A stretch of 64,000 bases of DNA from positions 496,001-560,000 of the forward strand of contig OY253653.1 in NCBI GenBank assembly GCA_958009055.1. The letters are read 5' to 3'. Below, piece after piece: positions 1 through 9,641 of the stretch. Position 1 is the first letter of the stretch. Every line of letters starts with the position of its first letter. The DNA comes from Choricystis sp. odSpoLacu1 (lineage: Eukaryota > Chlorophyta > Trebouxiophyceae). The notes beneath the pieces were generated by a model, which searched no databases, was not told the origin of the DNA, and saw nothing but the letters and a program-made list of their open reading frames with translations. The position numbers and the translations under genes were made by a program.

Positions 1-447
1 GCGCACCTGGATGTATTGGCCGGGGGTGGTGTAGGCGGCGGCAGTATCCACACCCACATCGAGAATGACACTGTGCAACGCCGTCGCTTCATCCACCTTG
101 GACACCAGGGTGGCGGGCGCCCAGTCGATGGGGGCGCCCCACCCGGCGCGGGTGGCGGTGGTGGGGAGGCCCCAGAGGGGGGTGTGGTGGAGGGTGGAGC
201 TGTGTTGGTGTTTTGGTGCGGGGGGGGGGAGTGAGTGTTTGAGCTTTTTTGTGCCCCGCATTCACGCACACAAGCCCCATCATTCACACACACGTACTCA
301 CCCAACCGAGGGCGCCGCCGTCAGCGCCGACCGGCGCAGCGTGAGCGCGGACGCGGGCGCGACACGGGGCGTCACCGTGCGCGCCGCGCGCAGCAGCGCG
401 CGCCCCGCGCACGCGCGGTGGGCGCAGCGACGGGTGAGCAGGGACAT
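1..447 (-). CDS. FAD/NAD(P) oxidoreductase (ferredoxin-reductase-like), 5' part
   Basis: Only the first two coding exons are present (302-447 and <1-199; intron 200-301, GTGAGT...CACAG); the gene runs off the left edge. The ATG at 447 opens an Arg/Ala/Thr-rich leader with almost no acidic residues, as expected of an organelle transit peptide. Exon 2 contains DWAPATLVSKVDEA followed by TPGQYIQVR, the conserved start of the FR-type FAD-binding barrel, where the Gly-Gln-Tyr strand packs on the flavin. The NAD(P)-binding half would lie outside the window. Plant proteins of the At1g15140 type have the same order, so a plastid or mitochondrial flavin reductase is the best guess; the electron partner cannot be told. 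It shares a 277-base divergent gap with the prefoldin gene. Confidence 0.72.
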
Positions 448-724
448 AAGAGGTGGCGTGTGGGGAGGGGAATTGGGCGGGGAAGAGGGGCAGGAGAGGG
501 ACACTGCCGCACGAGAAACAACGAAAAAGACTGCTGGCCTTCCCTCACAAAAACTCCATTTGCCTCCGCCGGTTTTTGCAGGGGCGCCGCACCTCCTGCC
601 TGCGCCCGGTCTCTGGTTGTGGCTGTGCGTCGCCTGGTCGCACACACACACGCGCGCACGCACAGAGCTCGGCGAGAGAGAGAGACACTCACCCGCACCC
701 ACCCTCCGATCCACAACCCACACA

Positions 725-1681
725 ATGGCCGACGCCGCCCCCGCGCCGCCGCCGCCCGGCCTGCCCAAAACCGAGTTCATCGAGGATGTGGCCAAGTTTT
801 TGGATGGTGAGTGTTGTGTGGGAGGGGAAGTGGAGGGAACAAGGGTTTTTTGTTTCGTCGGTGCCGCCCCCATCTCTGGCCAACAAAACGAGGCAGAGCG
901 ATCAGCATGGGGAGGCGAAACCGTCCTAAAACAAACAACACACATCCACACACAACAGGCCGCAACCCGGACGACGCTATCCGCGAGCTCAACGCGGCAC
1001 ACGCCGCATACAGACGCGTCGAGGCCTCCCTCGCCACCAAGCGCGCCCGCCTGCTGGCCAAGAAGCCCGACATCGACAAAGCGCTGGCCGCGGTCAACCT
1101 GCTGCGCGAGCGGCGGGACAAGGGGGACGAGGTGAGAGAGAGAGTGTGGAGGTTTGGGAGAGGGTTGAAGGGGAGAAGAGGAGGGCTCCGTAGTTTCCAT
1201 ACTCAAACACTACCCCCTGCCACCATTGCCCTGCCGGCCACACCCTCCCCCTGCCCCGGCGATCGAGTGGGCGCATGGCGGCGATCCCGTGTTTGCAGGG
1301 AGAGAGAGGCGTGCCCAGGCGTGGCGCGAACGGGGTGGTGGTTCGGGGCGCCTCCCTACTCGCTCCTCTGACCTTTTTTCTTCACCCCTCCTCCCACACC
1401 AGACCGTCGACGTCGACTTTGGCCTGGCCGACCAAGTCTTCACCCGGGCCACCATCCGCACTGACGTCCCGGGGGTCGCCCTGTGGCTAGGCGCCGGCGT
1501 GAGCGTGGAGTACCCGCTGGACGAGGCAGCAGAGCTTTTGACACACAATGCGGCCAACGCGGACGCCAACCTGGCGGCGGTGGAGCGCGACCTGGCCCTG
1601 GTGCGGGACTGCGTGACCACGACGCACGTCAGCATGAGCCGTGTGTACAATTACAGCGTTGCCGCGGGCAAGGGGCGCTAG
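725..1681 (+). CDS. PFD3: Prefoldin subunit 3
   Basis: Coding exons 725-806, 959-1131 and 1403-1681 give 177 residues, close to the usual size of the VBP1/prefoldin-3 alpha subunit. The prefoldin hexamer captures unfolded actin and tubulin in the cytosol and hands them to the CCT chaperonin, one subunit of which (CCT1) is also in this window. The first exon carries the family start (PKTEFIEDVAKFLD), the second a helical coiled-coil arm rich in Ala/Leu/Arg, the third the beta-hairpin core with VALWLGAGVSVEY and the C-terminal coil ending in MSRVYNYSV, which matches the ARVYNWDV ending known from the animal protein. Both introns have GTGAG donors. The start is the first ATG after a CA-rich leader. 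The stop is followed by a GA/GT-rich 3' region. Confidence 0.93.
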
Positions 1682-1833
1682 CGATGCGGGAGGGAGGGTG
1701 AGAGGGAGTGTGTGTGTGAAAAACGAAGAGAAAAAAGTTAACGTCACACCACCCGCGTCGGGGGCGTTTCGACCCTGTGCCAACTCAATCACAGTACAAC
1801 ACTGACGCACACACACGCTTCTCCTCTTTACAC

Positions 1834-3895
1834 ATGGTCGACCCCCTCGCCTCGCTGGGCGTGCCCCCCCGCCGCGGCGCGCCAATGGTGGCCCCGCCGC
1901 GCGCCGGCGGCACGCCCGCCAAGGACGCGTTCGCGGGGCTGGAGTTTGACGCGCTGGGCGTGGACGTGGGGCGAGGGTCTGGGCGGTGCGTGTGTGTGTG
2001 GGAGGGGGGAAGGGAGGGGTGTGGCGTGCGGATGGGGGGGCCTCGTTGTCGTTTCGCGCCGCCCACGCGATGTGTGTCGTGGTGCAACGTGCACCGCTCG
2101 ACAGAGACGACCTCGTGACGCGGTTGGCACATCCCAGCGTTCGTGTGTTGGCGCGGAGGGCAGATGCGACGTGCCCTCATTTTGACACACGGCTTCCCCC
2201 TTCTCTCCTCCCACACAGCCCGAAGCGCTCGTCCCCGCCCGCTGCGCCCAATGTGCCGACAGAGCCAGGTGAGTGGAGTGGTGGACGTGTGGGGAGGGTT
2301 GAGAGGGAGGAAGCGTCCAGAGTCCGATTGGGGAGTGCCCCGGCGCGCCCGAGGGGAAAGACACCCGAACACCTCCTCTCCCACACGCAGACCCGCCACC
2401 ACCCCCGCCACCACCTCCAACCGTCACATCAGCAGCCGACATAGACTTGCTGGCTGCACTGGGAGACGTTGGCGGCGGCGCTCCCCCCCAGGCGCCGCCG
2501 CCGTTTGACCCGTTCCAGTCTGGGGCGCCTCCGCCGCCGCCGCCCCCGATCGACGACGACATCACCACCGCGTTTGCCGGCGTGTCCGTCGGCGAGCGGG
2601 ACGCGGGGGACGACCTGCTGGCCGGGTTTGCGGCGGACGCGGCGGCGGTGGCTGAGAGTGAAGCAGCCGCGCCGCCGCCGCCGCAGCCGTCGCCGCCGCC
2701 GCCGCCGCCGCCACCCGCCACTGGCCCGCTGGGTGCGGCCCGCGTGTCCCGCACCGCCTCCCACAGCGAGCCTGAGGCTGCTGCCTCCTCCTGGCGCCCG
2801 CCACCCTCGCCGCCGCCCTCGCTGTCCCGCCCGCCGCCGCCCCCGCAAGCGGGCGAGCGCGCGAAAGCACTCTTAGCAGGCGGCGCCCGCCTCCTGGCCA
2901 CCGCCCGCGGCCGCGCCGAGCGCGCCGCCAAGGCGGCCGCGACGGCCGCCTCCCGCGCCCTGGACGCGGCGGAGGCGGCGCTGGGCGAGGGTGGTGCGGG
3001 GAGCGGGGGCGCGCGGCGGCGGCGGAGCAGCGGGCGCGCGTCTCGTAACGACGTCGCGTCTGACGATCCCCCCCCCTACGTCGTCGAGTGGGCCGCCCAG
3101 GCGGCGGGGCTGCCTCCGCGAGAGCGGGATGCCGCCCTGGCGGTGCTGCCGGCGGCGGAGAGGCGGGCCGTGGTGCAGGAGCTGGAGCGGGCAGCGGCCG
3201 CGGAGGACGCGCTTGTGCGGGCGCAGCGCCGCGCGGCCGCGCCGCCGCCTCCACCGCCCCCGCCTCCACCGCCCCCGCCTCCACCTCCGCCTCCCGCCGA
3301 CGACTTGCTGGGTGGCCTGGACGATGAACCCACTCGCCCGCCGCCGCCTCCCGCCTCTGCCGTCGACGATGGCGGCCTGGGTGAGTTGCTCTCCTCTGGC
3401 GCCCCGCCCCCACCCACCCCCACCCTCTCCGCCCCCGCCGACGCCCCCACCCCGGGCGAGCCCGCCGCCCGGGCCGCCGCCCGCGCCAAGCGCCTGGACG
3501 AGCGCGCCGCCCGCATGGCGGCCGCGGTGGCGGCCAAGACTGCGGCCGACGCGACCGCCGCCGCTGACGCTGCCGCCGCCGACGCCGCGCGCGACGGCCT
3601 GCGCGACGCCGTGGCCGCCTGGAAAGCCGGCAAAGACGGCAACCTGCGCGCCTTGTTGGCAACGCTGCACACAGTTTTATGGGAGGGGGCGCCCTGGACG
3701 CCGCCGAGCATGTCGGATTTGATTGATCCCTCCCGCGTCAAGCGCGCCTACATGAAGGCCGCCCTCGTCGTCCACCCCGACAAAGTCAGGCAGAGGGGGG
3801 GGGGACCCGAGCAGGTGGCGGCCGCGGATGCCGCGTTTGATGTGTTGAAGGGGGCGTGGGCCAAGTTTGAGGCGGGGGAGATGCGGAGGGGGTGA
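1834..3895 (+). CDS. Auxilin-like J-domain protein
   Basis: Exons 1834-1985, 2219-2268 and 2391-3895 encode about 568 residues. The C-terminus carries the auxilin-type J domain: LWEGAPWTPPSMSDLIDP, then VKRAYMKAALVVHPDKV with the essential His-Pro-Asp loop, then a closing helix with AFDVLKGAWAKFE. Auxilins use this domain to recruit Hsc70 to clathrin coats and strip them from vesicles. The N-terminal two thirds is low-complexity: Pro runs (one of about 18 prolines near 3241-3295), Ala/Arg-rich helices and FDPF-like and acidic DDLLGGLDD patches that could serve as clathrin or adaptor ligands (inference). There is no kinase or PTEN-like domain, so it resembles the plant auxilin-like family rather than animal GAK. 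The reading frame stays open through all the long Pro codon runs. Confidence 0.85.
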
Positions 3896-4427
3896 GAAAA
3901 GCGGCGATGATGTTTTTTTTTGTTTTAGATGGATTAGTGCCTTTCCTTTTGCCTGTGACGCTGATGCTTTCTGTTTCCCCAGCACGCTGCCACATGATTT
4001 AAAAAAGGCAAAAACACACAGGGTGTGGGATTGTTTACACACACACTCGCGCAGAGACCTCTCTCGGAAAAACGATCGCCGCCACCTCTCCATCTCTCTC
4101 TCTCTCCCTTCGCCCTCACCTCCCCCGGGGGGCACAGCGCCTCCTCCCGGGTGCGGGACCGCGTGCTTTGAACGCAGCCCACCACACACAGAAGGGTAAG
4201 CTCCCAATCAGCGCCGTTGCCGCGGCATCCGCCAGTCTGTTCCCCCGAAAAGAAGCCAGACTGTTTGGTGTGCGGGCCATGCAGGGGCAGCAGCCGCGCC
4301 TTGGTATTGAGCCGGGGGGGGGGAGGGGTTGTGGGGCAAGAGTGTGTCGAGCGAAGAGAGGGGTGGGTGAACGAAAAGGGGGGGGGGGGCGCGCGCTCAC
4401 GCGCACCCACACCACCACGCCTCCCTC
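3896..4427. other. Convergent intergenic gap, no gene seen
   Basis: Space between the 3' ends of the auxilin-like gene and RPL10A. It holds short T and A runs, a CT-repeat tract near 4090-4110, and G runs near 4313-4322 and 4379-4389. A 7-base inverted repeat (CAGTCTG ... CAGACTG, about 4232-4268) could form a small stem. I found no conserved protein, tRNA or snRNA signature on either strand. Confidence 0.5.
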
Positions 4428-5507
4428 TCAGTACAGGCGCACCGGCGACCCCATCGTCGACTTGATGTACAAGCACTTGACGTTCTGCCAGTTCTTCTTC
4501 AGCAGGGACACCAGGAAGTTGACCGCCATCTGGATGTTGATGTACAATTCTTTCTCCGCGTGGCCGACGTTGCCGACCGCGACGCCCATGCACAGCACCT
4601 TCTTCAGCTGGAACTTGACGGACGACCGGATCTCGTTCACTTTCGCCTCCAGCGACTCCTGGTGCGAGATGAGGGTGGGGAACTTGCCCGCCTTGTTGAG
4701 GCCGGGGCCGAGGAGGCGGGGAATCTGTTTGATGACGGTCTCAGACGCGAGGAAGGCGGCATACGATTTGGCCAGCTTCTTCACCAGCTTCTTGTTCTTG
4801 TTCAGCTTCTTCAGCGCCTCCACATCCATGCACTCCACGCCCAGGGCGCGCGCCTCCTCGCAGTGCTTGTGGTCGCCCAGGACGCACACCTTCATGGCGG
4901 GGCGCGGCGTGTAGGGCAGCTTGACGGTGCCGCTGAACCGCTTGTCTTTCTGGGGGTCGTAGTTCTTGAGGCCGATCTGGAGCTCGATCGTCTCCATGAA
5001 TTTGCGCTCCTTGGTCTTGGAGGCTTCGAGCACGGCTGTTGGGAGGGAGTGCGGGTGGGTGGTGTGGGGTGAGTGTTGTGTGTTTCCGCGGCTTGTCTCT
5101 CTCTCACACACACACGCCGTCGTGCGCGCGCGTCTGTGCATGCGTGCGCGTGCATGGGGGCGCGCGCGTGGGCAGGGGAGGTGGGAGGGCGCCAGGGCGG
5201 GGGTGCGCAGCGATTGCGCTCTGCCGCCGCCGCCCCTCTCTCGGCGGCTTGGCTGCACGCGGCCGCCAGCGCCTGTGTGGCCCGATCTCGGCGCCCAGCG
5301 GGCGCGCACAGACTGTGCGGTGTCGTGCCCGGGGCGGGGTGCGGGGGAAAGGGGCCACAGAGCCGCGCGGGGTGCGAGCGCGGCCAGGCGGCCGCCGATC
5401 GAGCCGGCGCGGCGGTCTTCCCTCCCCCCGCCCCGCCGCCTCCCTCCCAGCCCACACGCACCGTTGATCGCGTCGCGCAGACCGTCCGGCGAAATTTTGG
5501 ACGTCAT
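4428..5507 (-). CDS. RPL10A: 60S ribosomal protein L10a (uL1)
   Basis: Exons 5462-5507 and 4428-5035 give 217 residues, exactly the usual eukaryotic length. uL1 forms the L1 stalk of the large subunit, which moves deacylated tRNA out of the E site. Diagnostic blocks include [64 protein letters not shown] and the ending [21 protein letters not shown] (last 21 residues of the protein shortened here to its key words: IKSTMG and a final VRLY). The first coding exon is only 46 bases and is followed by a 426-base intron, long for this window and GC-rich with a GTGCGT donor. A long leader intron is common in ribosomal protein genes. The gene starts 155 bases from the head-to-head L11 gene. Confidence 0.97.
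   Translation of the reverse strand: MTSKISPDGLRDAINGACGLGGRRRGGGREDRRAGSIGGRLAALAPRAALWPLSPAPRPGHDTAQSVRARWAPRSGHTGAGGRVQPSRRERGGGGRAQSLRTPALAPSHLPCPRARPHARARMHRRARTTACVCERETSRGNTQHSPHTTHPHSLPTAVLEASKTKERKFMETIELQIGLKNYDPQKDKRFSGTVKLPYTPRPAMKVCVLGDHKHCEEARALGVECMDVEALKKLNKNKKLVKKLAKSYAAFLASETVIKQIPRLLGPGLNKAGKFPTLISHQESLEAKVNEIRSSVKFQLKKVLCMGVAVGNVGHAEKELYINIQMAVNFLVSLLKKNWQNVKCLYIKSTMGSPVRLY
5036..5461 (-). other. Intron of RPL10A (426 bases)
   Basis: Donor GTGCGTG at 5461 going down, acceptor ...CAACAG at 5036. Among the longest introns here; most others are near 75-200 bases. It contains GT/CA-rich stretches (about 5095-5125) and no open frame of its own that looks conserved. Its position after codon 15 suggests a first intron that may affect expression (inference). 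Confidence 0.85.
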
Positions 5508-5662
5508 GGTTGTTGGTTTGGTGTGCTTTCTTCTGCTGTGCCCGGGTGCAGAGAAAAGGCGAGAGATGTGAGGGCCTCACACCGCGAGACGAGAGAATTT
5601 GCGGCTCGCTCACAACTCTCGCTCAACTCCCGCGAGTTGTGCCCGGCCGCCACACCCTCCCA

Positions 5663-6330
5663 ATGGCCGCCAAACAGGTGGCCGCCAAGATTCGGCTCCT
5701 CATCGGGGCGGGCGGCGCCAAGCCCGCCCCACCGGTAGGGCCCGCGCTCGGCCAAGCCGGGCTGAACATCATGTCGTTCTGCAAAGACTTTAACGCGGCG
5801 ACCGCGGGCATCAAGGTGAGTGGAGTTTGGGGTGGTGTGTGTGTGTGTGTGTGTGTGGGAAAGCAACACGCGGTGGGGGAGACGGTGGGCGGGCGTGAGG
5901 CCTCACCCCCTCCACACTCTCTACCCACACAGGATGGCGTCCCCACCCCCGTCACCATCACCGCGTACAAGGACAAAAGCTATGACTATGTGAGTGGATG
6001 AGAAGTGTGGATCGGAGAGCCACACCCACTCTATTTGCACCCCAACCAACCCACCCCTCCACCACCCCTCCCTCCCAGACCATGAAAACGCCGCCCACCT
6101 CCTACCTGCTCAAACAGGCGGCAGGCCTGGCCAAGGGCGCGGCCAAGCCGGGGCATGGCACGATTGGAAGTGTGACCGACGACGACGTTTTTTCGATCGC
6201 CCGCATAAAAGCGGGCGACACCCCCCACGTGCCCCTGGCCTCGGTGGCGAGGTCGGTGGCGGCGACCGCGCGGTCGATGGGGTTGGCGGTGGTGGAGGGT
6301 GGTGGGGGTGGGGAGGAGGAGAAGGAGTAG
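5663..6330 (+). CDS. MRPL11: Organellar ribosomal protein L11 (uL11), mitochondrial type
   Basis: Exons 5663-5815, 5933-5989 and 6079-6330 encode 153 residues. uL11 binds the GTPase-associated region of large-subunit rRNA. Visible family blocks are [21 protein letters not shown] with its flexible double-proline hinge (key residues [11 protein letters not shown]), [13 protein letters not shown], the domain linker [19 protein letters not shown], then the RNA-binding C-terminal half from [15 protein letters not shown] to [12 protein letters not shown]. There is almost no N-terminal leader, as in plant mitochondrial L11, which carries its targeting signal inside the mature protein; a plastid role is less likely but not excluded. 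Intron 1 contains a (GT)n run right after the donor. The protein ends in a Gly/Glu/Lys tail. Confidence 0.9.
5835..5857 (+). repeat. (GT)n microsatellite in MRPL11 intron 1
   Basis: Uninterrupted GT dinucleotides start 20 bases after the splice donor. The same intron ends in CCCACACAG, so its two ends are complementary. Confidence 0.9.
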
Positions 6331-6402
6331 TTTCTGCAAAATGAAAAAAAAATCACATTTGTTTTTGTTTTGATTTCAATAACACAGCCCCCCAAAACAC
6401 TC

Positions 6403-7971
6403 TCAATACCCGAACTGGCGCACCGCCTTCTCGTCCGACCTCCACTTGGGGGCGACTTTGACCGAGATCTCCAGGAAGAGGGGGCGCCCCGTGAAGGCTT
6501 CGATGTCGGCACGTGCAGCCGCGCCCAGCCTCTTGAGTGCCGTCCCCCCCTCCCCCACCACAATGCCTTTCTGGGTGTCGCGCTCCACATACACAATGAC
6601 GGCGGCAAAGTCTTTGGCGGGTGGGGTGCGTTCCTTGTACTCTTCCACGGCCACTGTCGTGGAGTAAGGAATTTCATCGCGGTACTGCAGAAAGATTTTC
6701 TCCCGCACAATCTCGGCCACAAAGAAGCGTTCCGGCACGTCCGCCACCAGGTGGCGTGGGTAGAGGGGGGGGGAGAGGGGGAGGTGGGGGGCGGCCCAGT
6801 CTGCGGCGGCGCGGACGCCCGCGCCGGTGAGCGCGGACGCACGGAGAATGGGCAACTCGATCCCTTGCTCCCTGATCGCGACCTCCAGGCCGTCCGCCAC
6901 GATGGGCGCCACCTGGTCCACCTTGTTTAGCAGGAGGGCGGCGGGCGGGGTGCCGGGGCGGGTGAGGCGGTCGGCGAGTTCGATGGCGGCGGAGAGAGCG
7001 GCTTCGCGTGGCGCCGCAGCATCGACCACCGCCACCACCGCGTCCGCGTCCGACGTCGCCCTCCCGATGGCGGCCTGCATCCTGTGGTCCAACACGTTGT
7101 CCCGGTCGCGCAGCAGGCCGGGCGTGTCGAGCAACGCAGCTTGGTAGGTTGGGCCAGAGACAATCCCCAGCACCCGGTGCCGCGTCGTCTGTGCCTTCGG
7201 CGTCACAATGGACAGTTTGCGCCCCAGCAGCGCGTTCATGAGCGTCGATTTGCCGGCATTGGGACGGCCCACGATGGCGATGAAGCCGGCGCGGTGGTCG
7301 GGGGGGGTGGCATCAATGTCTTCTTGTGTCAAAGCGTCGTCAGCACCCGGCCGATCAGCCGGGTCTGTGATTTCTGTTTCCTTTGCTTCCTCCACCACGC
7401 CTTCCTCCATGGCTGCCTCCTGCAGGGCGCGCAGGACGGCGGAGGTCAGGGCGCCGCCCCCGCCGCCGCGCTCGGAGCGGCGCTTGTGGCGTTTGGAGGA
7501 GGAGGGTTGGAAGGCGGGGGTGGCGTTGTCGTCGTCAACCATGAAGCCGTCTTCCAGGTCGTCGTCATCATCGTCGGCTTCGTCGAAACCAGGCGACAAG
7601 GCGGCAGCTTCATCGTCGCTTTCGTCACGCCTCACCCCAACAGCCCCCTCCCTCTCCGCCGCCTCCAGCGCCGCCACCACCGCCCCCCGCTTCTTCTTCT
7701 TCTGCTTGCCCCCGCCCGCCGTCTTGGGGTCGGGCCGCCCCGCCAGCGCGTCCTCGTTCAACCACTCGCGCGGCGGCTCGTCGTCAAAGGCAGCGGGGAA
7801 GCCGTCGTCGTCGTGGTAGGTGGCGGTGACGGTGGTGGTGGAGGAAGAGGGTAGCATGTGGGGTCTCAAACCGGCCAGGCCGGCGTGGCGGGGGGCGAGG
7901 GGCGGGGCCAGCGGCGGCGCGCGGACGCATGCCGGCGGCGGCGGCCGCGCGTGTGTGGTGGGGACGCGCAT
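6403..7971 (-). CDS. ERA: Era-type GTPase (organellar small-subunit assembly)
   Basis: Single-exon gene of 522 residues. The GTPase has all motifs: G1 GRPNAGKST (about residue 233), G3 DTPG (about 280), G4 NKVD (about 347), G5 SALTG. It is followed by the C-terminal KH RNA-binding domain with the GEGG loop (IVVGEGGTALKRLG) and ends KWRSDEKAVRQFGY, like bacterial Era. Era binds the 3' end of small-subunit rRNA during ribosome assembly. The first 40 residues are rich in Pro/Ala/Arg with His and look like a transit peptide. Residues about 50-220 are an added acidic, Lys-rich low-complexity segment not present in bacterial Era. Whether it acts in plastid or mitochondrion cannot be decided. The end is only 72 bases from the L11 stop, in convergent orientation. 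Confidence 0.93.
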   Translation of the reverse strand: MRVPTTHARPPPPACVRAPPLAPPLAPRHAGLAGLRPHMLPSSSTTTVTATYHDDDGFPAAFDDEPPREWLNEDALAGRPDPKTAGGGKQKKKKRGAVVAALEAAEREGAVGVRRDESDDEAAALSPGFDEADDDDDDLEDGFMVDDDNATPAFQPSSSKRHKRRSERGGGGGALTSAVLRALQEAAMEEGVVEEAKETEITDPADRPGADDALTQEDIDATPPDHRAGFIAIVGRPNAGKSTLMNALLGRKLSIVTPKAQTTRHRVLGIVSGPTYQAALLDTPGLLRDRDNVLDHRMQAAIGRATSDADAVVAVVDAAAPREAALSAAIELADRLTRPGTPPAALLLNKVDQVAPIVADGLEVAIREQGIELPILRASALTGAGVRAAADWAAPHLPLSPPLYPRHLVADVPERFFVAEIVREKIFLQYRDEIPYSTTVAVEEYKERTPPAKDFAAVIVYVERDTQKGIVVGEGGTALKRLGAAARADIEAFTGRPLFLEISVKVAPKWRSDEKAVRQFGY

Positions 7972-8134
7972 TTGGCGGCGTAGTCTAGCTGCCTGTGTGT
8001 TGTGTATCGTGTCGTGTGCGTGTGCCGGCGTGCGTTTGGTGTAGGCGTGGTGGACTGGGCAGCGCGACGGCGGGTCCCTCTCGACAGCACGCCGACGTTA
8101 AATTGTGTGTTTTTCGTTTCCACACCTGTTCCTC

Positions 8135-9000
8135 ATGGAAAACTCTCTAGCACGCACCCTGGCCCGCTCAGCCTTCCGCTTCGCCGCCCGCAACGCGGCC
8201 GTCCCTTTCTCCCTGCGCCCCGCAGACGTGCGCGCCGCAGCCCCGACCCTGCGCCAAGTGCCGCTCGTCCTGGACGGCGCGCTCGGCGTGAGGGCGGCTG
8301 TGCGGGCGGTGGCGGACGCCAATGTGAGTAGTGTTTGTGTGTGTGGGAGCGAGGTTGGGCGCCGGCGGAGACGAGACAGAGTGACGTTTCCTCCCACCCC
8401 CTTTTCCTCCAGCGCGCTGCTGCCACGGCCGACCCATCAACTTCCTCATCTCTCCTGGACGCCTCCATTGCTGCCGTGGCCGACCTGCACACGTCGACCG
8501 CGTTTATTGTGGCGTCCACGCGCGCGGCACGCGCCGCGCACGCGTCCCCGCCCCCCACTCTGCCCACCGTTGGGTCCGTCGGCATCCACCGCGTGTTTGG
8601 GTACCGGTTTGTGGTGACTGGGTGGGATGCGACGTGTGCCCGCGGCCCAGAGTGGGCGGCTTCAGTCGGCGGCGACCCCGACACGCCCTGGTTGACAGCC
8701 CTCCCCGACGAAGGCGATTGTGTGGCCCTGTTTGGCGCGCCCCGGGCGTCGAAATACATTGCGGCGGCCAACTACCATGCAGCGCCGCCCGCTGCGCGTG
8801 TGACACACCGCGCGTTGCGCCACTTTTTCGATGGCTGGTCGCGCTCGCTCTCGCGCTACGTGCTGTGCGCCAGGCTGCGGTATGAGTACCCGGGGGATGC
8901 AGAGCTCGTGCCGGACGACACGGAAGCGATTGATGGGGATGCGGGGGTGCTGTTTGCGGGGGAGGAGGGGGTGGTGAGGCGGGTGAGGGATGTAGAATGA
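8135..9000 (+). CDS. YccV/HspQ-like (hemimethylated-DNA-binding-type) domain protein
   Basis: Exons 8135-8323 and 8413-9000 give 258 residues. The second half aligns by eye with the YccV/HspQ domain found in F-box protein 21 and plastid ClpF: RVFGYRFVVTGWDATC, GPEWAASVGGD, a short beta section, KYIAAANYH, then HFFDGWSRSLSRYVL and LRYEYPGDAEL. The key pattern is GYR-hydrophobic-GWD-xxC-xxxxEW. The first 60 residues start ENSLARTLARSAFRFAARNAA, an amphipathic Arg/Ala/Ser leader that suggests mitochondrial or plastid import (only the first part, up to 20 residues, is diagnostic). In bacteria HspQ works with proteases, and ClpF is an adaptor of the plastid Clp protease, so an organellar protease-adaptor role is possible but is only inference. 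No UVR or F-box motif is seen. Confidence 0.72.
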
Positions 9001-9239
9001 AGTTGTTTTCATTGTGGGGCCATCACTGGTTCAGTCAGGGTGGCAGCGCCACTGTTTGGGGGGGGAGGGGGGGGGAAAAGTTGGAAATGTCGATTTCGAC
9101 TGCGCCAGAAACTCGCTCCTGGAGAGACGACACGCCCCCAAGCCGCCGTTTTTTTTGTCGGTTTGTTGCGCGTTAAGCTTGTGACTCTTTAGCGCGTTGT
9201 TGGGAGGGGAGAGCGACAGGCAAAAGAGAAGAAGAGAGG

Positions 9240-9247
9240 AAAAAAAA
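9240..9247 (-). terminator. RNA polymerase III terminator of tRNA-Gly
   Basis: Run of eight T residues on the minus strand, 15 bases after the discriminator base of the tRNA; a typical Pol III stop. Confidence 0.8.
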
Positions 9248-9262
9248 GGGGATCAACAATCC

Positions 9263-9367
9263 TACGCTAGCCGTGATTCGAACACGGGCCTGCTCCGTTC
9301 GGCGCCGCCAGCCGTCGAGATGACGTGCTAATGGCAAGGAGCTGTTCTACCCCTATACTACTAGCGT
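9263..9367 (-). tRNA. trnG-GCC: tRNA-Gly(GCC) with anticodon-loop intron
   Basis: Minus-strand cloverleaf: 7-bp acceptor stem ACGCTAG/CTAGCGT with discriminator A (position 9263), D arm with GGGGTAG, anticodon stem GCTCC/GGAGC, and T arm CCGTG-TTCGAAT-CACGG. The anticodon loop reads TTGCCA with anticodon GCC at 9333-9335. Between base 37 and base 38 there is a 34-base insert (9298-9331), at the canonical eukaryotic tRNA intron position. The acceptor stem starts with A1-U72, unlike the usual G1-C72 of tRNA-Gly. Internal A and B boxes are present and a T8 terminator follows. The CCA end is not encoded, as expected for a nuclear gene. Confidence 0.93.
9298..9331 (-). other. Intron of tRNA-Gly(GCC), 34 bases
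   Basis: Removing this stretch leaves a 7-base anticodon loop closed by the GCTCC/GGAGC stem. The boundaries are set by the canonical 37/38 position, so a shift of a base or so is possible. Confidence 0.85.
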
Positions 9368-9465
9368 TGGTTTTCGAATCTAACTATTGAGATTTCGTTG
9401 ACGTGACATCAATTTCGGGCGTTAATACAGAGATGACAAAAAAACACCTGTACCAACCAACAGCT

Positions 9466-9526
9466 CGCACCATCCAACGCCACCACAAGCACACCATCCA
9501 ACCACCTCAAGCACACCATCCAGCCG
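9466..9526. repeat. Short tandem CACCATCCA-containing repeats
   Basis: Three spaced copies of CACCATCCA, two of them inside a longer near-identical unit CAAGCACACCATCCA. They lie in the gap between the tRNA gene and the 3' end of the next gene. Function unknown. Confidence 0.6.
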
Positions 9527-9641
9527 CAGCAGCGCAAGGGAGAAGAGAGCAGAGTTTTGGGGGTTGGGACATGCATTATACACAAAAAACAAAACAGCGC
9601 GCGCGCCGTGTTTTCATAACCTCCCACCCCTCTCTTCACCA

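Noticed and set aside
4125..4215. tRNA-like stretch (GTTCAAA on the minus strand)
   Set aside because: The arms flanking GTTCAAA do not pair and there is no anticodon or acceptor stem.
4168..4914. Long plus-strand open frame across the RPL10A gene
   Set aside because: Antisense shadow of a highly conserved ribosomal protein; its translation resembles nothing.
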